Below, in pieces: positions 28,049 to 36,526 of a stretch of DNA of 64,000 nt. This DNA comes from Kosakonia pseudosacchari. Its GTDB lineage: Bacteria > Pseudomonadota > Gammaproteobacteria > Enterobacterales > Enterobacteriaceae. The stretch spans positions 264,015 to 328,014 of the forward strand of contig NZ_FXWP01000027.1 in assembly GCF_900184035.1 (NCBI RefSeq), in the 5' to 3' direction. The notes under the pieces were generated by a model. That model searched no databases and was not told where the DNA came from. It was given only the letters and a program-made list of their open reading frames with translations. How positions within the stretch are numbered: position 1 is the first letter of the stretch; each line of letters starts with the position of its first letter. The position numbers and the translations under genes were made by a program.

Positions 28049-29481
28049 CAGCCTTGCTCCCTGTTTTTATGCTGTTTTTGGTGTTTTTTAAACCAGCTAC
28101 GGAAACTCTCGCCATCGGCATCGGGCAGATCGCGGGCCTCCGTCCACTTGCCAATGGCTGAGATCGTAAAGGGCATCTTGCCGTTGCGGATCATCAGTTG
28201 GGCTGCCCGTGCGCCAGCGACCATGCCTACCTTCCACAGCCGTGGATGGCGGTTGGCGTAATTGAACAGGTGTACGGTGTGCCTTTCCATCGCGGGTGTT
28301 CTTCCGCTTTCCGCCAGCGTGCGGCGGTGCTCAAGGATCAGTGACGACAGCGGAATGCGCACCGGGCAGACATCATCGCAGGCGGTGCATAGTGAGCAGG
28401 CATAGGGCAGGTTTTTGAAATCGTCATAGCCGCCGAGCAATGGCGTGAGCACAGCGCCTACCGGGCCGGGATAAATCGAGCCGTAACCGTGTCCGCCAAT
28501 ATGACGGTAGGCGGGGCAGGTATTCATGCAGGCGCCGCAGCGTATGCAGCGCAGGATGTCCTGGAAAGGCGAGCCCAGCACCTGCGAGCGGCCATTGTCG
28601 ACAATAACCAAATGGAACGATTCCGGCCCGTCGCTTTCCATGCTGCCTTTCGCGCCGGTAAGCCAGGTGTTATATCCCGTCAGACGGGCGCCAACCGCGT
28701 TGCGCGCCAGCATGGTCAGGATGATATCCAGCTCCGCGAAGGTCGGCACCACGCGCTCCATGCCCATCACGGCAATATGCGTTTTCGGCACCGTGGTACA
28801 CAGCCGGGCATTGCCTTCATTGCTCACCAGGCTGAGCGTGCCGGTTTCCGCGACCGCAAAGTTGCACCCGGTGATGCCGATGTCGGCGCTGAGGAAATCT
28901 TCGCGGATCTTCTGGCGAATAAAGCGCGTCATGGCTTCCGGGGTTTCGGGGCCGTTATAACCCAGCTTTTCGCGCAACACTTGCTGAATTTGATGGCGAT
29001 CCCGATGAATGGCCGGAACCACCACGTGCGAGGGGGCATCTTTGGCGAGCTGCAGAATATACTCGCCCAGATCCGTTTCCACCACCTCCATGCCTGCCGC
29101 TTCGAGCGCGGCGTTCATACCAATCTCTTCGGTCACCATCGACTTCGATTTAACGATTTTGCGCGCCTGTTTTTCCCGGGCAACCTGCAAAATATAGCGT
29201 GTGGCATCTTCACGCGTATCGGCAAAAAAGACGTGACCGCCATTCGCGCTGACCTTTTCGCTTAACTGGTAAAGATAGGCATCCAGATTGTCGAGAACAT
29301 GGGCGCGAATTTCAGCGGCGCGGGAACGCCAGTCGGGCCAGTTTTCCAGTTCATCGACCATTTTCTGCCGATTAATGCCAATTCGATCCTGCGCATTCGC
29401 CACCGCATGGCGCATCACCGGATCGTCAATTTGCTGTTGTACCCGGTCATAAAAAGGAATATTGCTGGTTTTTAGCGACAT
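28048..29481 (-). CDS. lutB: Lactate utilization iron-sulphur protein LutB (YkgF)
   Basis: A 477-residue LUD plus ferredoxin-type protein. The C-terminal half carries two 4Fe-4S motifs, CIRCGACMNTCPAYRHIGGHG and CSLCTACDDVCPVRIP, spaced as in YkgF. The N-terminal LUD domain has KSMVTEEIGMNAALEAAGMEVVE. It forms the core of the LutABC lactate dehydrogenase complex. Gaps to lutA and lutC are 9 nt and none, so they are one operon. Confidence 0.95.
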   Translation of the reverse strand: MSLKTSNIPFYDRVQQQIDDPVMRHAVANAQDRIGINRQKMVDELENWPDWRSRAAEIRAHVLDNLDAYLYQLSEKVSANGGHVFFADTREDATRYILQVAREKQARKIVKSKSMVTEEIGMNAALEAAGMEVVETDLGEYILQLAKDAPSHVVVPAIHRDRHQIQQVLREKLGYNGPETPEAMTRFIRQKIREDFLSADIGITGCNFAVAETGTLSLVSNEGNARLCTTVPKTHIAVMGMERVVPTFAELDIILTMLARNAVGARLTGYNTWLTGAKGSMESDGPESFHLVIVDNGRSQVLGSPFQDILRCIRCGACMNTCPAYRHIGGHGYGSIYPGPVGAVLTPLLGGYDDFKNLPYACSLCTACDDVCPVRIPLSSLILEHRRTLAESGRTPAMERHTVHLFNYANRHPRLWKVGMVAGARAAQLMIRNGKMPFTISAIGKWTEARDLPDADGESFRSWFKKHQKQHKNREQG

Positions 29482-29490
29482 AGTGTTTCC

Positions 29491-30210
29491 TTAGCGGCTC
29501 ATCAGCACATCAGCGATATGCAGCACGCGCAAATTCTGGCCTTCACGCTGTAAACGCCCGCCAATATTCAGCAGGCAACTGGCGTCCGCGCCGATCAGGT
29601 AATCCGGTCTGGCTTGCATAATATGCGCGACCTTTTCTTTCACCATCTCGCCTGAAATTTCGGCCATTTTGACCGAAAACGTACCGCCAAAACCGCAGCA
29701 GGTTTCCTGGGCGTTAAACGGCACAATTTCCAGATCGCGCACCGCACGCAGCAGTATGAGCGGTTCATCACGCACGCCGAGCTTGCGAAACAGGCTGCAC
29801 GAGGGGTGATAGACCGCCCGTCCTGGCAGGCGCGCGCCGACGTCGGTTACGCCAAGCTGGTTAACGATAAAGGAGGTCAGATCAACCATGCGGCTGGCCA
29901 CCTTTGCGGCGCGCATCGCCCACTCAGGTTCATCGACCAGCCAGTCGGCATAGTGGCGAATCGCGTTCATGCAGGAACCGGCAGGCGAGATAATCGGGTA
30001 GTCGTTGATTTCCAGCGCCGCAATCTGCGCTTTCATGCCCGGCAAGGCGTCACGAATGTAGCCACTATTAATTGCCGGCTGACCGCAGCAGCCCTGTTTT
30101 TCAGGAAACTGAACATGGCAGCCTAACTGTTCGAGTAGCAGGACACTGTTTCGCGCCATGCGTGATTTAAGCGCGTCCCCAATGCAGGTAACAAAGAAAT
30201 TTACGTTCAT
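29491..30210 (-). CDS. lutA: Lactate utilization protein LutA (YkgE)
   Basis: A 239-residue CCG-domain protein. Two Cys-Cys-Gly motifs are seen: GCCGQPAINSGY near the N-terminus and TCCGFGGTFSVK near the C-terminus, with a Cys at VTCIGD. These ligate a FeS or heterodisulphide-type cluster in the Lut complex. First gene of the operon. Confidence 0.94.
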   Translation of the reverse strand: MNVNFFVTCIGDALKSRMARNSVLLLEQLGCHVQFPEKQGCCGQPAINSGYIRDALPGMKAQIAALEINDYPIISPAGSCMNAIRHYADWLVDEPEWAMRAAKVASRMVDLTSFIVNQLGVTDVGARLPGRAVYHPSCSLFRKLGVRDEPLILLRAVRDLEIVPFNAQETCCGFGGTFSVKMAEISGEMVKEKVAHIMQARPDYLIGADASCLLNIGGRLQREGQNLRVLHIADVLMSR

Positions 30211-30303
30211 ATTATTTAGCTTCCAGCGAAGATAACGGCATAACGTTATTTTTCATTTCAGGCAGGCGTTGAGGCGTGTGTGCTTGCCTGTTTCATCGTC
30301 TCT

Positions 30304-31455
30304 TTAGCGCGCCACGCGCAGCCCGCCGGTGACGCCGCGGCTTAATACGATTTGCCAGAGCTGGATATTTCTGGCGCGAAACGCTCCCGCGCAGGCGGTG
30401 AGGTAATAATTGAACATGCGGTGAAATTGCGTGGAGTAATTGCCTGCTATTTGCGGCCAGGCCTGATTAAAACGGCGATGCCAGGCCATTAATGTTTTAT
30501 CGTAATCGGCGCCGAAATTATGCACATCTTCAATAACAAAATAGGGTTCGCTGGCTTCAGCAATCTGTTTTAAGGAGGGCAGGCAGCCATTAGGAAAAAT
30601 GTATTTATTGATCCAGGCATCGACATTATGCAGGCTCTTATTCGAACCGATGGAGTGCAGTAAAAAGAGACCATCCGGCTTCAGGCAGCGATCCACGGCG
30701 CTAAAATAGGTTGCATAGTTTTTCGGGCCGACATGTTCGAACATGCCGACGGAGACGATGCGGTCATAGCGTTTATCCAGATCGCGGTAATCCTGCAACA
30801 GGATGCGAATATCCAGCCCTTCGCTGTGGCTTTCGGCGTAGGCTTTTTGCTCTGCCGAAATAGTGATGCCTTCGACACTGACACCGTAATGGCGCGCCGC
30901 ATATTCCGCTAAACCACCCCAGCCGCAGCCAATATCCAGCAGCGTCATGCCAGGTTTAAGCTGCAGTTTTTCACAGATCAGCGCGAGCTTATCTTCCTGC
31001 GCGGCACAGAGTTCATCGGCGTTTTTCCAGTAACCGCAGGAGTACTGCATATGGGGATCGAGCATGCGGCTAAACAGATCGTTACCAAGATCATAATGCA
31101 CTTCGCCCACTTGCCAGGCGCGGCGACGGGACTGCGGGTTGACGAGACGCGCTGCGGCAATGCGCATCAGGTCGGCGAAACGCGCCGGGCGCTGCTCATC
31201 AAGCCTGGCGCGCAGCAGCTTGTCAAAAAACGCATCAAGCTGTTTGCAATCCCACCAGCCCTCCATATAACTTTCACCGAGCCCGAGTGAACCCTGCTGC
31301 AATACGCGCTTAAAAAAACGCGTGTCATGCACGCGGATATCCCAGGGTTCGGGGCCGTTAATCCTGATGCCTGCCTGCGACAGCAGTTCCTGGACGATCC
31401 GCAGCCAGTGGCCGGGTTTACTGATCACCTCGACGGTACATTCGTTAGCCATCAT
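30304..31455 (-). CDS. Cyclopropane-fatty-acid synthase paralogue
   Basis: A 383-residue SAM-dependent enzyme of the CFA synthase family. The SAM-binding motif LLDIGCGWGGLAEYAARHYG is at about 165-185, GVTISAEQ-like GITISAEQKAYAE follows, and the active-site region contains GMFEHVGPKNYATYF and HNFGADYDKTLMAWHRRF. It methylates the double bond of unsaturated phospholipid chains. It probably accompanies a housekeeping cfa elsewhere. Two adjacent ATGs (31455 and 31452) follow AAGGAAAG. It is divergent from the AraC gene at 31664. Confidence 0.93.
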   Translation of the reverse strand: MMANECTVEVISKPGHWLRIVQELLSQAGIRINGPEPWDIRVHDTRFFKRVLQQGSLGLGESYMEGWWDCKQLDAFFDKLLRARLDEQRPARFADLMRIAAARLVNPQSRRRAWQVGEVHYDLGNDLFSRMLDPHMQYSCGYWKNADELCAAQEDKLALICEKLQLKPGMTLLDIGCGWGGLAEYAARHYGVSVEGITISAEQKAYAESHSEGLDIRILLQDYRDLDKRYDRIVSVGMFEHVGPKNYATYFSAVDRCLKPDGLFLLHSIGSNKSLHNVDAWINKYIFPNGCLPSLKQIAEASEPYFVIEDVHNFGADYDKTLMAWHRRFNQAWPQIAGNYSTQFHRMFNYYLTACAGAFRARNIQLWQIVLSRGVTGGLRVAR

Positions 31456-31663
31456 CTTTCCTTCAACGTAGCGTGCGCTCAGCCGGTAATTCCCCCGTTA
31501 TTCACTGCCCGTCAGTGCGAAAAAGGCTTATCGCTCAGGCAGCTGGCTGGTAAATTGTTCACAACGGGTGAAACAGAGTTATGACCCGTTCATTATTCAG
31601 GAAACCCGTTTTGCCTGCGCTGTGCTATCAAGACAAACTTCATCGAATAGAGGTCAGGTTGTT

Positions 31664-32461
31664 ATGTGCTCTAAGCTTGTGTTGCCGCCTCGTCAGCCCA
31701 TTAGCGGCCAGCCCGCGCCGGTGCTGATGGCCTTGCCTCGCCCGGTGTACTTTCGCAGTTACCCTTTACGGGGCGATACAGGCGTGGACATGCATGAGCA
31801 TCCTTTCGCGGAGTTTCTCTATGCGCGCGAGGGCAGTATGCGGGTGGAAATTGAAGGGAAGACGCTGGTGGTGCCCGTGCTCTACGGTGTCTGGATCCCG
31901 GCTCGTGTGCCGCACCGTCTTCTTGCCGTCAGCGACGTATTGCTGGAAAGCCTGTATGTGGAGGCCGATTTTGCCACCATCCCCTTTAGCGGCAGTAAGG
32001 TGGTGGTGGTGAGTGATTTTGTGCGTGAGTATATTCACTACGCCACGCAAAACGTGCCGGAAAAGTATGAGGATGCAGGTGATGACGCGCAGCTGGTGCA
32101 GGTGCTGATTTCCCTGCTCAGACACTTACCCGATGCCGGATTATCGGTCTCCTGGCCGGTATCGCCGTTGCTGACAAGAGTTTGCAGCCAGATCCAGAAA
32201 ACGCCCGGTGACGCGCACAGCATTGAACAGTGGGCCTCCTGTAGCGGTATGTCGGTGCGCACGTTTTCGCGCCGTTTCAAAAAGGAGACTGGCGTGGCGT
32301 TCAGCGAATGGAAAAAACGGGTGCGCTTGCTGGAATCCGTGGTGATGTTAAAAAACAAACGCAGCGTTACCCAGGTGGCGCTTGAACTGGGTTATTCAAG
32401 CCCGGCCTCGTTTACCTTTGCGTTTCGCGCCATGTTCGGCGTGCCGCCAACGCGCTATTAA
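31664..32461 (+). CDS. AraC-family regulator with cupin sensor
   Basis: A 265-residue protein. The N-terminal cupin (VDMHEHPFAEFLYAREGSMRVE ... VLYGVWIPARVPHRLLA) is followed by a C-terminal AraC double helix-turn-helix (EQWASCSGMSVRTFSRRFKKETGVAFSEWKKRVRLLESV ... VTQVALELGYSSPASFTFAFRAMFG). The ATG at 31664 with an AGGT site is preferred over the earlier 31568 start. It is divergent from the CFA gene and convergent with the MFS gene. Either is a possible target. Confidence 0.9.
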   Translation: MCSKLVLPPRQPISGQPAPVLMALPRPVYFRSYPLRGDTGVDMHEHPFAEFLYAREGSMRVEIEGKTLVVPVLYGVWIPARVPHRLLAVSDVLLESLYVEADFATIPFSGSKVVVVSDFVREYIHYATQNVPEKYEDAGDDAQLVQVLISLLRHLPDAGLSVSWPVSPLLTRVCSQIQKTPGDAHSIEQWASCSGMSVRTFSRRFKKETGVAFSEWKKRVRLLESVVMLKNKRSVTQVALELGYSSPASFTFAFRAMFGVPPTRY

Positions 32462-32500
32462 TTTGAGACCACGCTTATTCAGCAGCACGCCCGCCGGGCC

Positions 32501-33712
32501 TTAATCATACTGCCGCGCTTTGCGATCGCCGGAAAAAAGGCGGCGTAGCCACCAGGTCAGAAGGGCCAGCAAGGCTATGGCGCCAAGTACGGCAAACGCC
32601 ACGCTCCAGGAATACTTTGCTGCAATCGTTCCCGCCATCGCGGGGCTGAATGCGGCGCCGATGCCCTGCAACAACATGATAAAGCTCTGCCCGGCGTTGG
32701 TATGCCCACTGCCTTCCAGCAATTTAACGATATAACCGGGTACCGCCACGCCCAGCAGCCCTGCGCCCACGCCATCGAGTATCTGAACCGGGATCATAAA
32801 AAGCGGCCCGGCCGAGAGGCTGGCAAGCGCCGCGCGCAGCGGCAGAACCAGTAACGCTGCCGTGATCAGCAGCGGGTAACCATATCTCCCCGCCCTGGCG
32901 GCGGCGAATAAGGCGACGGGAATCATCACCAGCTGCGAAATAATGACCGTCGCCGCCGCATACACCCCGGCGCTCATTTCCCCGCCGGGTGCGGAGGCTA
33001 CCCGCATACTGAGCATTGGCAGCAGCGCAGCGTTAGCCAGATGAAACAGCATCAGCGTCACGCCAGTCGCGATGAGGGCAGGGTGAGTGATAATCGCCAG
33101 CAGGCGGGGGGCTGTCGCCGGATCGTCGTCGTGACGAAGACCCCGCGCGGCGCGGTTATCAATGTCGTTATTGCGAACAGCAAACACCGCGAGCGTTGCG
33201 CATATTGCCATGCCGGTCATCAGAATAAAGACGGCATCAGTGCCGAAGTACCACACCAGAATGCCCGCCAGTATCGCGGCGCTCATATTTCCGCCATGGT
33301 TAAACGCCTCGTTTCTGCCCATCTGCTGGTTAAACCCTGACGGGCCGGTTAAGCCAAGCGTAATACCCATTAGCAGCGGCGCGATAAAAGCGGCGGCGAT
33401 GCCGGTGACAAGCTGTGAAAAACCGACAACAAAAATCGTCGGATACGCCCAGAGTAACAGCGTGGCGGCGGTGATCAGCAAACCGCAGGCGACGAGGAGC
33501 CCTCGCTTATGCCGCGTGGCGTCAGCGACCAGCCCGGAAGGCAGCGTCGCCATCAGGCCCGCCAGACCACTGGCCGTCATCATCCAGCCAATGTTGTCGG
33601 CTTTCCAGTGATGTTCAGTGAGAAAGATCCCCAAAAAGGGGCCAAGACCGTCCCTGACATCCGCCATGAAAAAGTTCACTAAACAGAGTGCCTGTAGCGA
33701 GCGTAACGACAT
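32501..33712 (-). CDS. MFS transporter
   Basis: A 403-residue MFS protein with about 12 helices. VNFFMADVRDGLGPFLGIFLTEHHW at the N-terminus and SGLVADATRHKRGLLVACG (motif A) are typical of a drug-efflux-like subgroup. The ATG at 33712 has an AGGGG site 5 nt upstream and is preferred over 33733. It shares a convergent end with the AraC gene. The substrate is unknown. Confidence 0.87.
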   Translation of the reverse strand: MSLRSLQALCLVNFFMADVRDGLGPFLGIFLTEHHWKADNIGWMMTASGLAGLMATLPSGLVADATRHKRGLLVACGLLITAATLLLWAYPTIFVVGFSQLVTGIAAAFIAPLLMGITLGLTGPSGFNQQMGRNEAFNHGGNMSAAILAGILVWYFGTDAVFILMTGMAICATLAVFAVRNNDIDNRAARGLRHDDDPATAPRLLAIITHPALIATGVTLMLFHLANAALLPMLSMRVASAPGGEMSAGVYAAATVIISQLVMIPVALFAAARAGRYGYPLLITAALLVLPLRAALASLSAGPLFMIPVQILDGVGAGLLGVAVPGYIVKLLEGSGHTNAGQSFIMLLQGIGAAFSPAMAGTIAAKYSWSVAFAVLGAIALLALLTWWLRRLFSGDRKARQYD

Positions 33713-33972
33713 AGAACCCCTTTTTATGTGCATGCTGCGTTCCTGAAGTCCCGGTTTTCCGCATCCTGAAATTGCAGCGGATGGCAGACAAAACAGATGC
33801 CTTCGCGAGCACCTGCGAGGAGGGATAATAATCGGCTTTCACGTCAATTGTGTGATACCTATTTGTAACATTCTGTCGTGCAGGCGAAGGGAATGATAAA
33901 TGGCGGTCGAAGGCAAAAGTGCGGTAAGTCTGCATCATCACTGTGGCTGACGATGCAGACAGTGTTTAACGG

Positions 33973-34365
33973 CTATGCCAATAAAATCACGCCCCAGACC
34001 ACGGCGACCATCAGCAGCGCCGTGGTCTGGGCTGCACTGCCCATATCCTTTGCGTTTTTAGAAAGCGGGTGGTGTTCCAGTGAAATACGATCGACCACCG
34101 CTTCGATGGCAGAATTGAGTAGCTCCACTAGCAGGCTGATCAAGCACACGACCAGCAGCAGCGCTCGTTCAACCCCACTGACGTTGACAACCAAAGCGCT
34201 AACCATCAGCACACTATGTAAAACAAGAAGCTGGCGGAACGCCGCCTCGCCGTACACGGCGGTAAGAAAACCGTCGCGCGAATAAATCAGCGTACTGAAG
34301 ATCCGCGCGATGCCGGTTTTGCCATGGGAATATTTGCCGGTCGCGCCGGGGCCTGACGATTGCAT
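33973..34365 (-). CDS. Diacylglycerol kinase DgkA paralogue
   Basis: A 130-residue membrane kinase with three helices and the DgkA signature ELLNSAIEAVVDRISLEHHPLSKNAKDMGSAAQ. It phosphorylates diacylglycerol to phosphatidate. The N-terminus is longer and the sequence differs enough from E. coli DgkA that it is likely a second copy. The ATG at 34365 has a GGAG site 6 nt upstream. Next to a two-component system and an EptA-like enzyme, it would recycle the diacylglycerol that EptA releases (inference). Confidence 0.92.
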   Translation of the reverse strand: MQSSGPGATGKYSHGKTGIARIFSTLIYSRDGFLTAVYGEAAFRQLLVLHSVLMVSALVVNVSGVERALLLVVCLISLLVELLNSAIEAVVDRISLEHHPLSKNAKDMGSAAQTTALLMVAVVWGVILLA

Positions 34366-34474
34366 ATGCATCTCCTGAAAAATGATGGGCTTGCGCAGTA
34401 TGCAAAAAGAGATGTCAGGAAATTGTCAAAACCTTACCGGAAACAGCAACCTGTCGAAACATCGCCGTGACGGG

Positions 34475-36427
34475 CTAATGCGCGGGCTGCATATCCAGCG
34501 TAAAACGGCACCCTTTATCTGAGCTTTCGACCGTCATACGCCAGCCAAGATGCTCCACGATGCGTTGCACAATCGATAAACCGAGCCCTTCGCCATTTTG
34601 CTGCGTGCCGGAGTGAAAGCGCTGAAAATGGCGCGGATCGATACTCGACGGCAGGCCGGGGCCGGTGTCAGAAATGGTCAGGGTCACGCCATGCAGCGCC
34701 AGACGAATTTCGCCCTCTGCGGTGTACTGGCAGGCATTGCGCAGCAGGTTCCAGAAAACGCTGCGCGCCAGCTCAGCATTGGTCGGTATGTGGATCTGCT
34801 CCGCGGCGTCAAGTATCAGTGCGACGGGCTTTTTTGCCAGCCAGGGGTGGCAGCGCGCGATGCACTCTTCGAGTAAAGGGCGAAGCGCAACCTCGCTGCG
34901 GGGCAGGGTTTGCGGATCGCGCGAAAGCAGCAACAGGCACGTCAACTGGCGTTGCATCTCCTGGGTGGTGCGCACGATCCGCTCCGCGCCAGGTACCAGA
35001 TGGCTGTCGGCAGGTAACTGGTGCACGATCGTTTCTGCCGCACCGCCAATGATCGCCAGCGGTGTGCGCAATTCATGACTGGCATCGCCGACAAAGCAGC
35101 GCTCACGCTGGAGAAAACGCTCCAGCTCATCGCTGTGCCGGGCAAACGCGCGCGCCAGCACGCCGATTTCATCACTCGCGTCCTGGAAAGGTAACGGCTT
35201 TTGATTGCGCTCGACGGCATTGGCCAGCCGTGTGATGGGAACAGTAACGCGAGCCGATGTTAACCGACCAATCCAGAAAGCGCCCAGCACGCACAACAGC
35301 ATGATAAGCGGCGCGAAACCGTCAATCATCCACTCCAGCCAGGCGTAACGATGACCATCCTGGAGCAGGTAGTAGCGCTGGTTATGACGTGTAAATACCA
35401 GCAAGTGCTGTTCGTCAGGTGCTTTCAGCCGGTGGTAGCCTGGCGTGTAGTGACGCAGCGTATCGGGCGCGGTCTGCGCGTTGTAGAGCTGGCTACCTTG
35501 CGGCATGGCGGGGAGGATGCCGCTGGCAATCGCCTCTTCAAGCCGGGGGGCTTCGTCGCGCAGGCTTTCCGCCATCGCCCAGGCGCGGAGTTCGTCGTAG
35601 TCGAGTTGCTCGGCCACGACCACAAACGCCATGACGGCGACCATCAGCAGCACAAACGAAACGGTAATGCGCGTATTGAGCGTCATCTGCTGGTAAAGGG
35701 ATTTCATAATGGATGCGCTGCCCCTGATGATTATTCTGCGCAAGCCCCCCCCGGGCTTGTGCAGGCGTAAACCGATGCCATGAACCGTTTCTATCAGTGC
35801 AGATGTGAAGTTTTTGTCAACCCGCTGGCGCAAGTCATGAATATGGGTGCGCAGTGCGCCGCTTTCCGGCGGTTCGTCGCCCCAGAGCAGATACTCCATC
35901 TCCTGCTTTTTGACGACGCCGGGTGCGGCACGCATCAGACTCAGCAACAATTTGTGGGTGGTGGGCGTCAAATTGATGGTCTGGCCTTGCCGCCATGCCT
36001 GCGGCGCACGGGTATCCACCAGCAGATCTTCCCAGCTTAGCGTGCCTTGCACCTGCCGCCCCTGAGCGCGGCGCACCAGCGCCTGGATACGTGCGTCCAG
36101 CTCTTTAAGGGAAAAAGGTTTTACCAGGTAATCGTCCGCGCCCAGCGCCAAGCCCTGCACGCGGTCATCTACCGGGTCGCGCGCGGTCAGCATGAGCACC
36201 GGCACCGGGTTCTGGTATTCGTGGCGAAGTTTGCTGCACAGTGTCATGCCATCCAGACGCGGCAGCATCAGATCCAACAGGATGGCATCGTAGTCATTCT
36301 GCGTGGCCATACGCAGGCCGGTGGCACCATCACGCGCATCATCCAGCACGTAGCCCAGCGGCTCAAAGAAGTCGTACAGGTTAGCCACCAACTCAGGGTT
36401 ATCTTCGATAATGAGCAGGCGAGTCAT
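34475..36427 (-). CDS. ColRS-like response regulator fused to histidine kinase
   Basis: One 650-residue frame. Residues 1-120 are a receiver (acidic Glu8-Asp9, phosphorylated Asp52, the KPF Lys at about 107), and 130-228 an OmpR-type winged helix ending THDLRQRV-like HIHDLRQRVDKN...GLRLHK. From Met241 a membrane kinase follows: helix about 248-268, periplasmic loop, second helix about 365-385, HAMP, H-box DASHELRTPLAI, N-box NLLRNACQY, G1 DTGPGLP and G2 GEGLGLSI. The join is a G8 run (35745-35752) after Lys224. With seven G the regulator would end after PGGACAE, and the kinase could start at the ATG at 35707. Closest remembered regulators are ColR/ColS. Confidence 0.85.
   Translation of the reverse strand: MTRLLIIEDNPELVANLYDFFEPLGYVLDDARDGATGLRMATQNDYDAILLDLMLPRLDGMTLCSKLRHEYQNPVPVLMLTARDPVDDRVQGLALGADDYLVKPFSLKELDARIQALVRRAQGRQVQGTLSWEDLLVDTRAPQAWRQGQTINLTPTTHKLLLSLMRAAPGVVKKQEMEYLLWGDEPPESGALRTHIHDLRQRVDKNFTSALIETVHGIGLRLHKPGGGLRRIIIRGSASIMKSLYQQMTLNTRITVSFVLLMVAVMAFVVVAEQLDYDELRAWAMAESLRDEAPRLEEAIASGILPAMPQGSQLYNAQTAPDTLRHYTPGYHRLKAPDEQHLLVFTRHNQRYYLLQDGHRYAWLEWMIDGFAPLIMLLCVLGAFWIGRLTSARVTVPITRLANAVERNQKPLPFQDASDEIGVLARAFARHSDELERFLQRERCFVGDASHELRTPLAIIGGAAETIVHQLPADSHLVPGAERIVRTTQEMQRQLTCLLLLSRDPQTLPRSEVALRPLLEECIARCHPWLAKKPVALILDAAEQIHIPTNAELARSVFWNLLRNACQYTAEGEIRLALHGVTLTISDTGPGLPSSIDPRHFQRFHSGTQQNGEGLGLSIVQRIVEHLGWRMTVESSDKGCRFTLDMQPAH
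35745..35752 (-). repeat. G8 homopolymer at the regulator/kinase junction
   Basis: Eight consecutive C on the plus strand (G on the coding strand), within a CAAGCCC...GGGCTTG hairpin. One base fewer puts the regulator in frame with TAA 7 codons past Lys224. One base more keeps the frame open out of register with the kinase. The length is in the range of slippage-prone tracts, and is also a common place for sequencing error. Confidence 0.9.
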
Positions 36428-36526
36428 AGAAAACCGGCATTGTGAAAAAGGAGCCGGCTACCTTAACAACTTCCTGACACCAGGGCGTTGATACTGCGCA
36501 CATTTCTAACCCATTGAGAATTGCGC

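Noticed and set aside
28489..29265. Plus-strand ORF opposite lutB
   Set aside because: Antisense shadow. LutB on the minus strand has two intact 4Fe-4S motifs and operon context.
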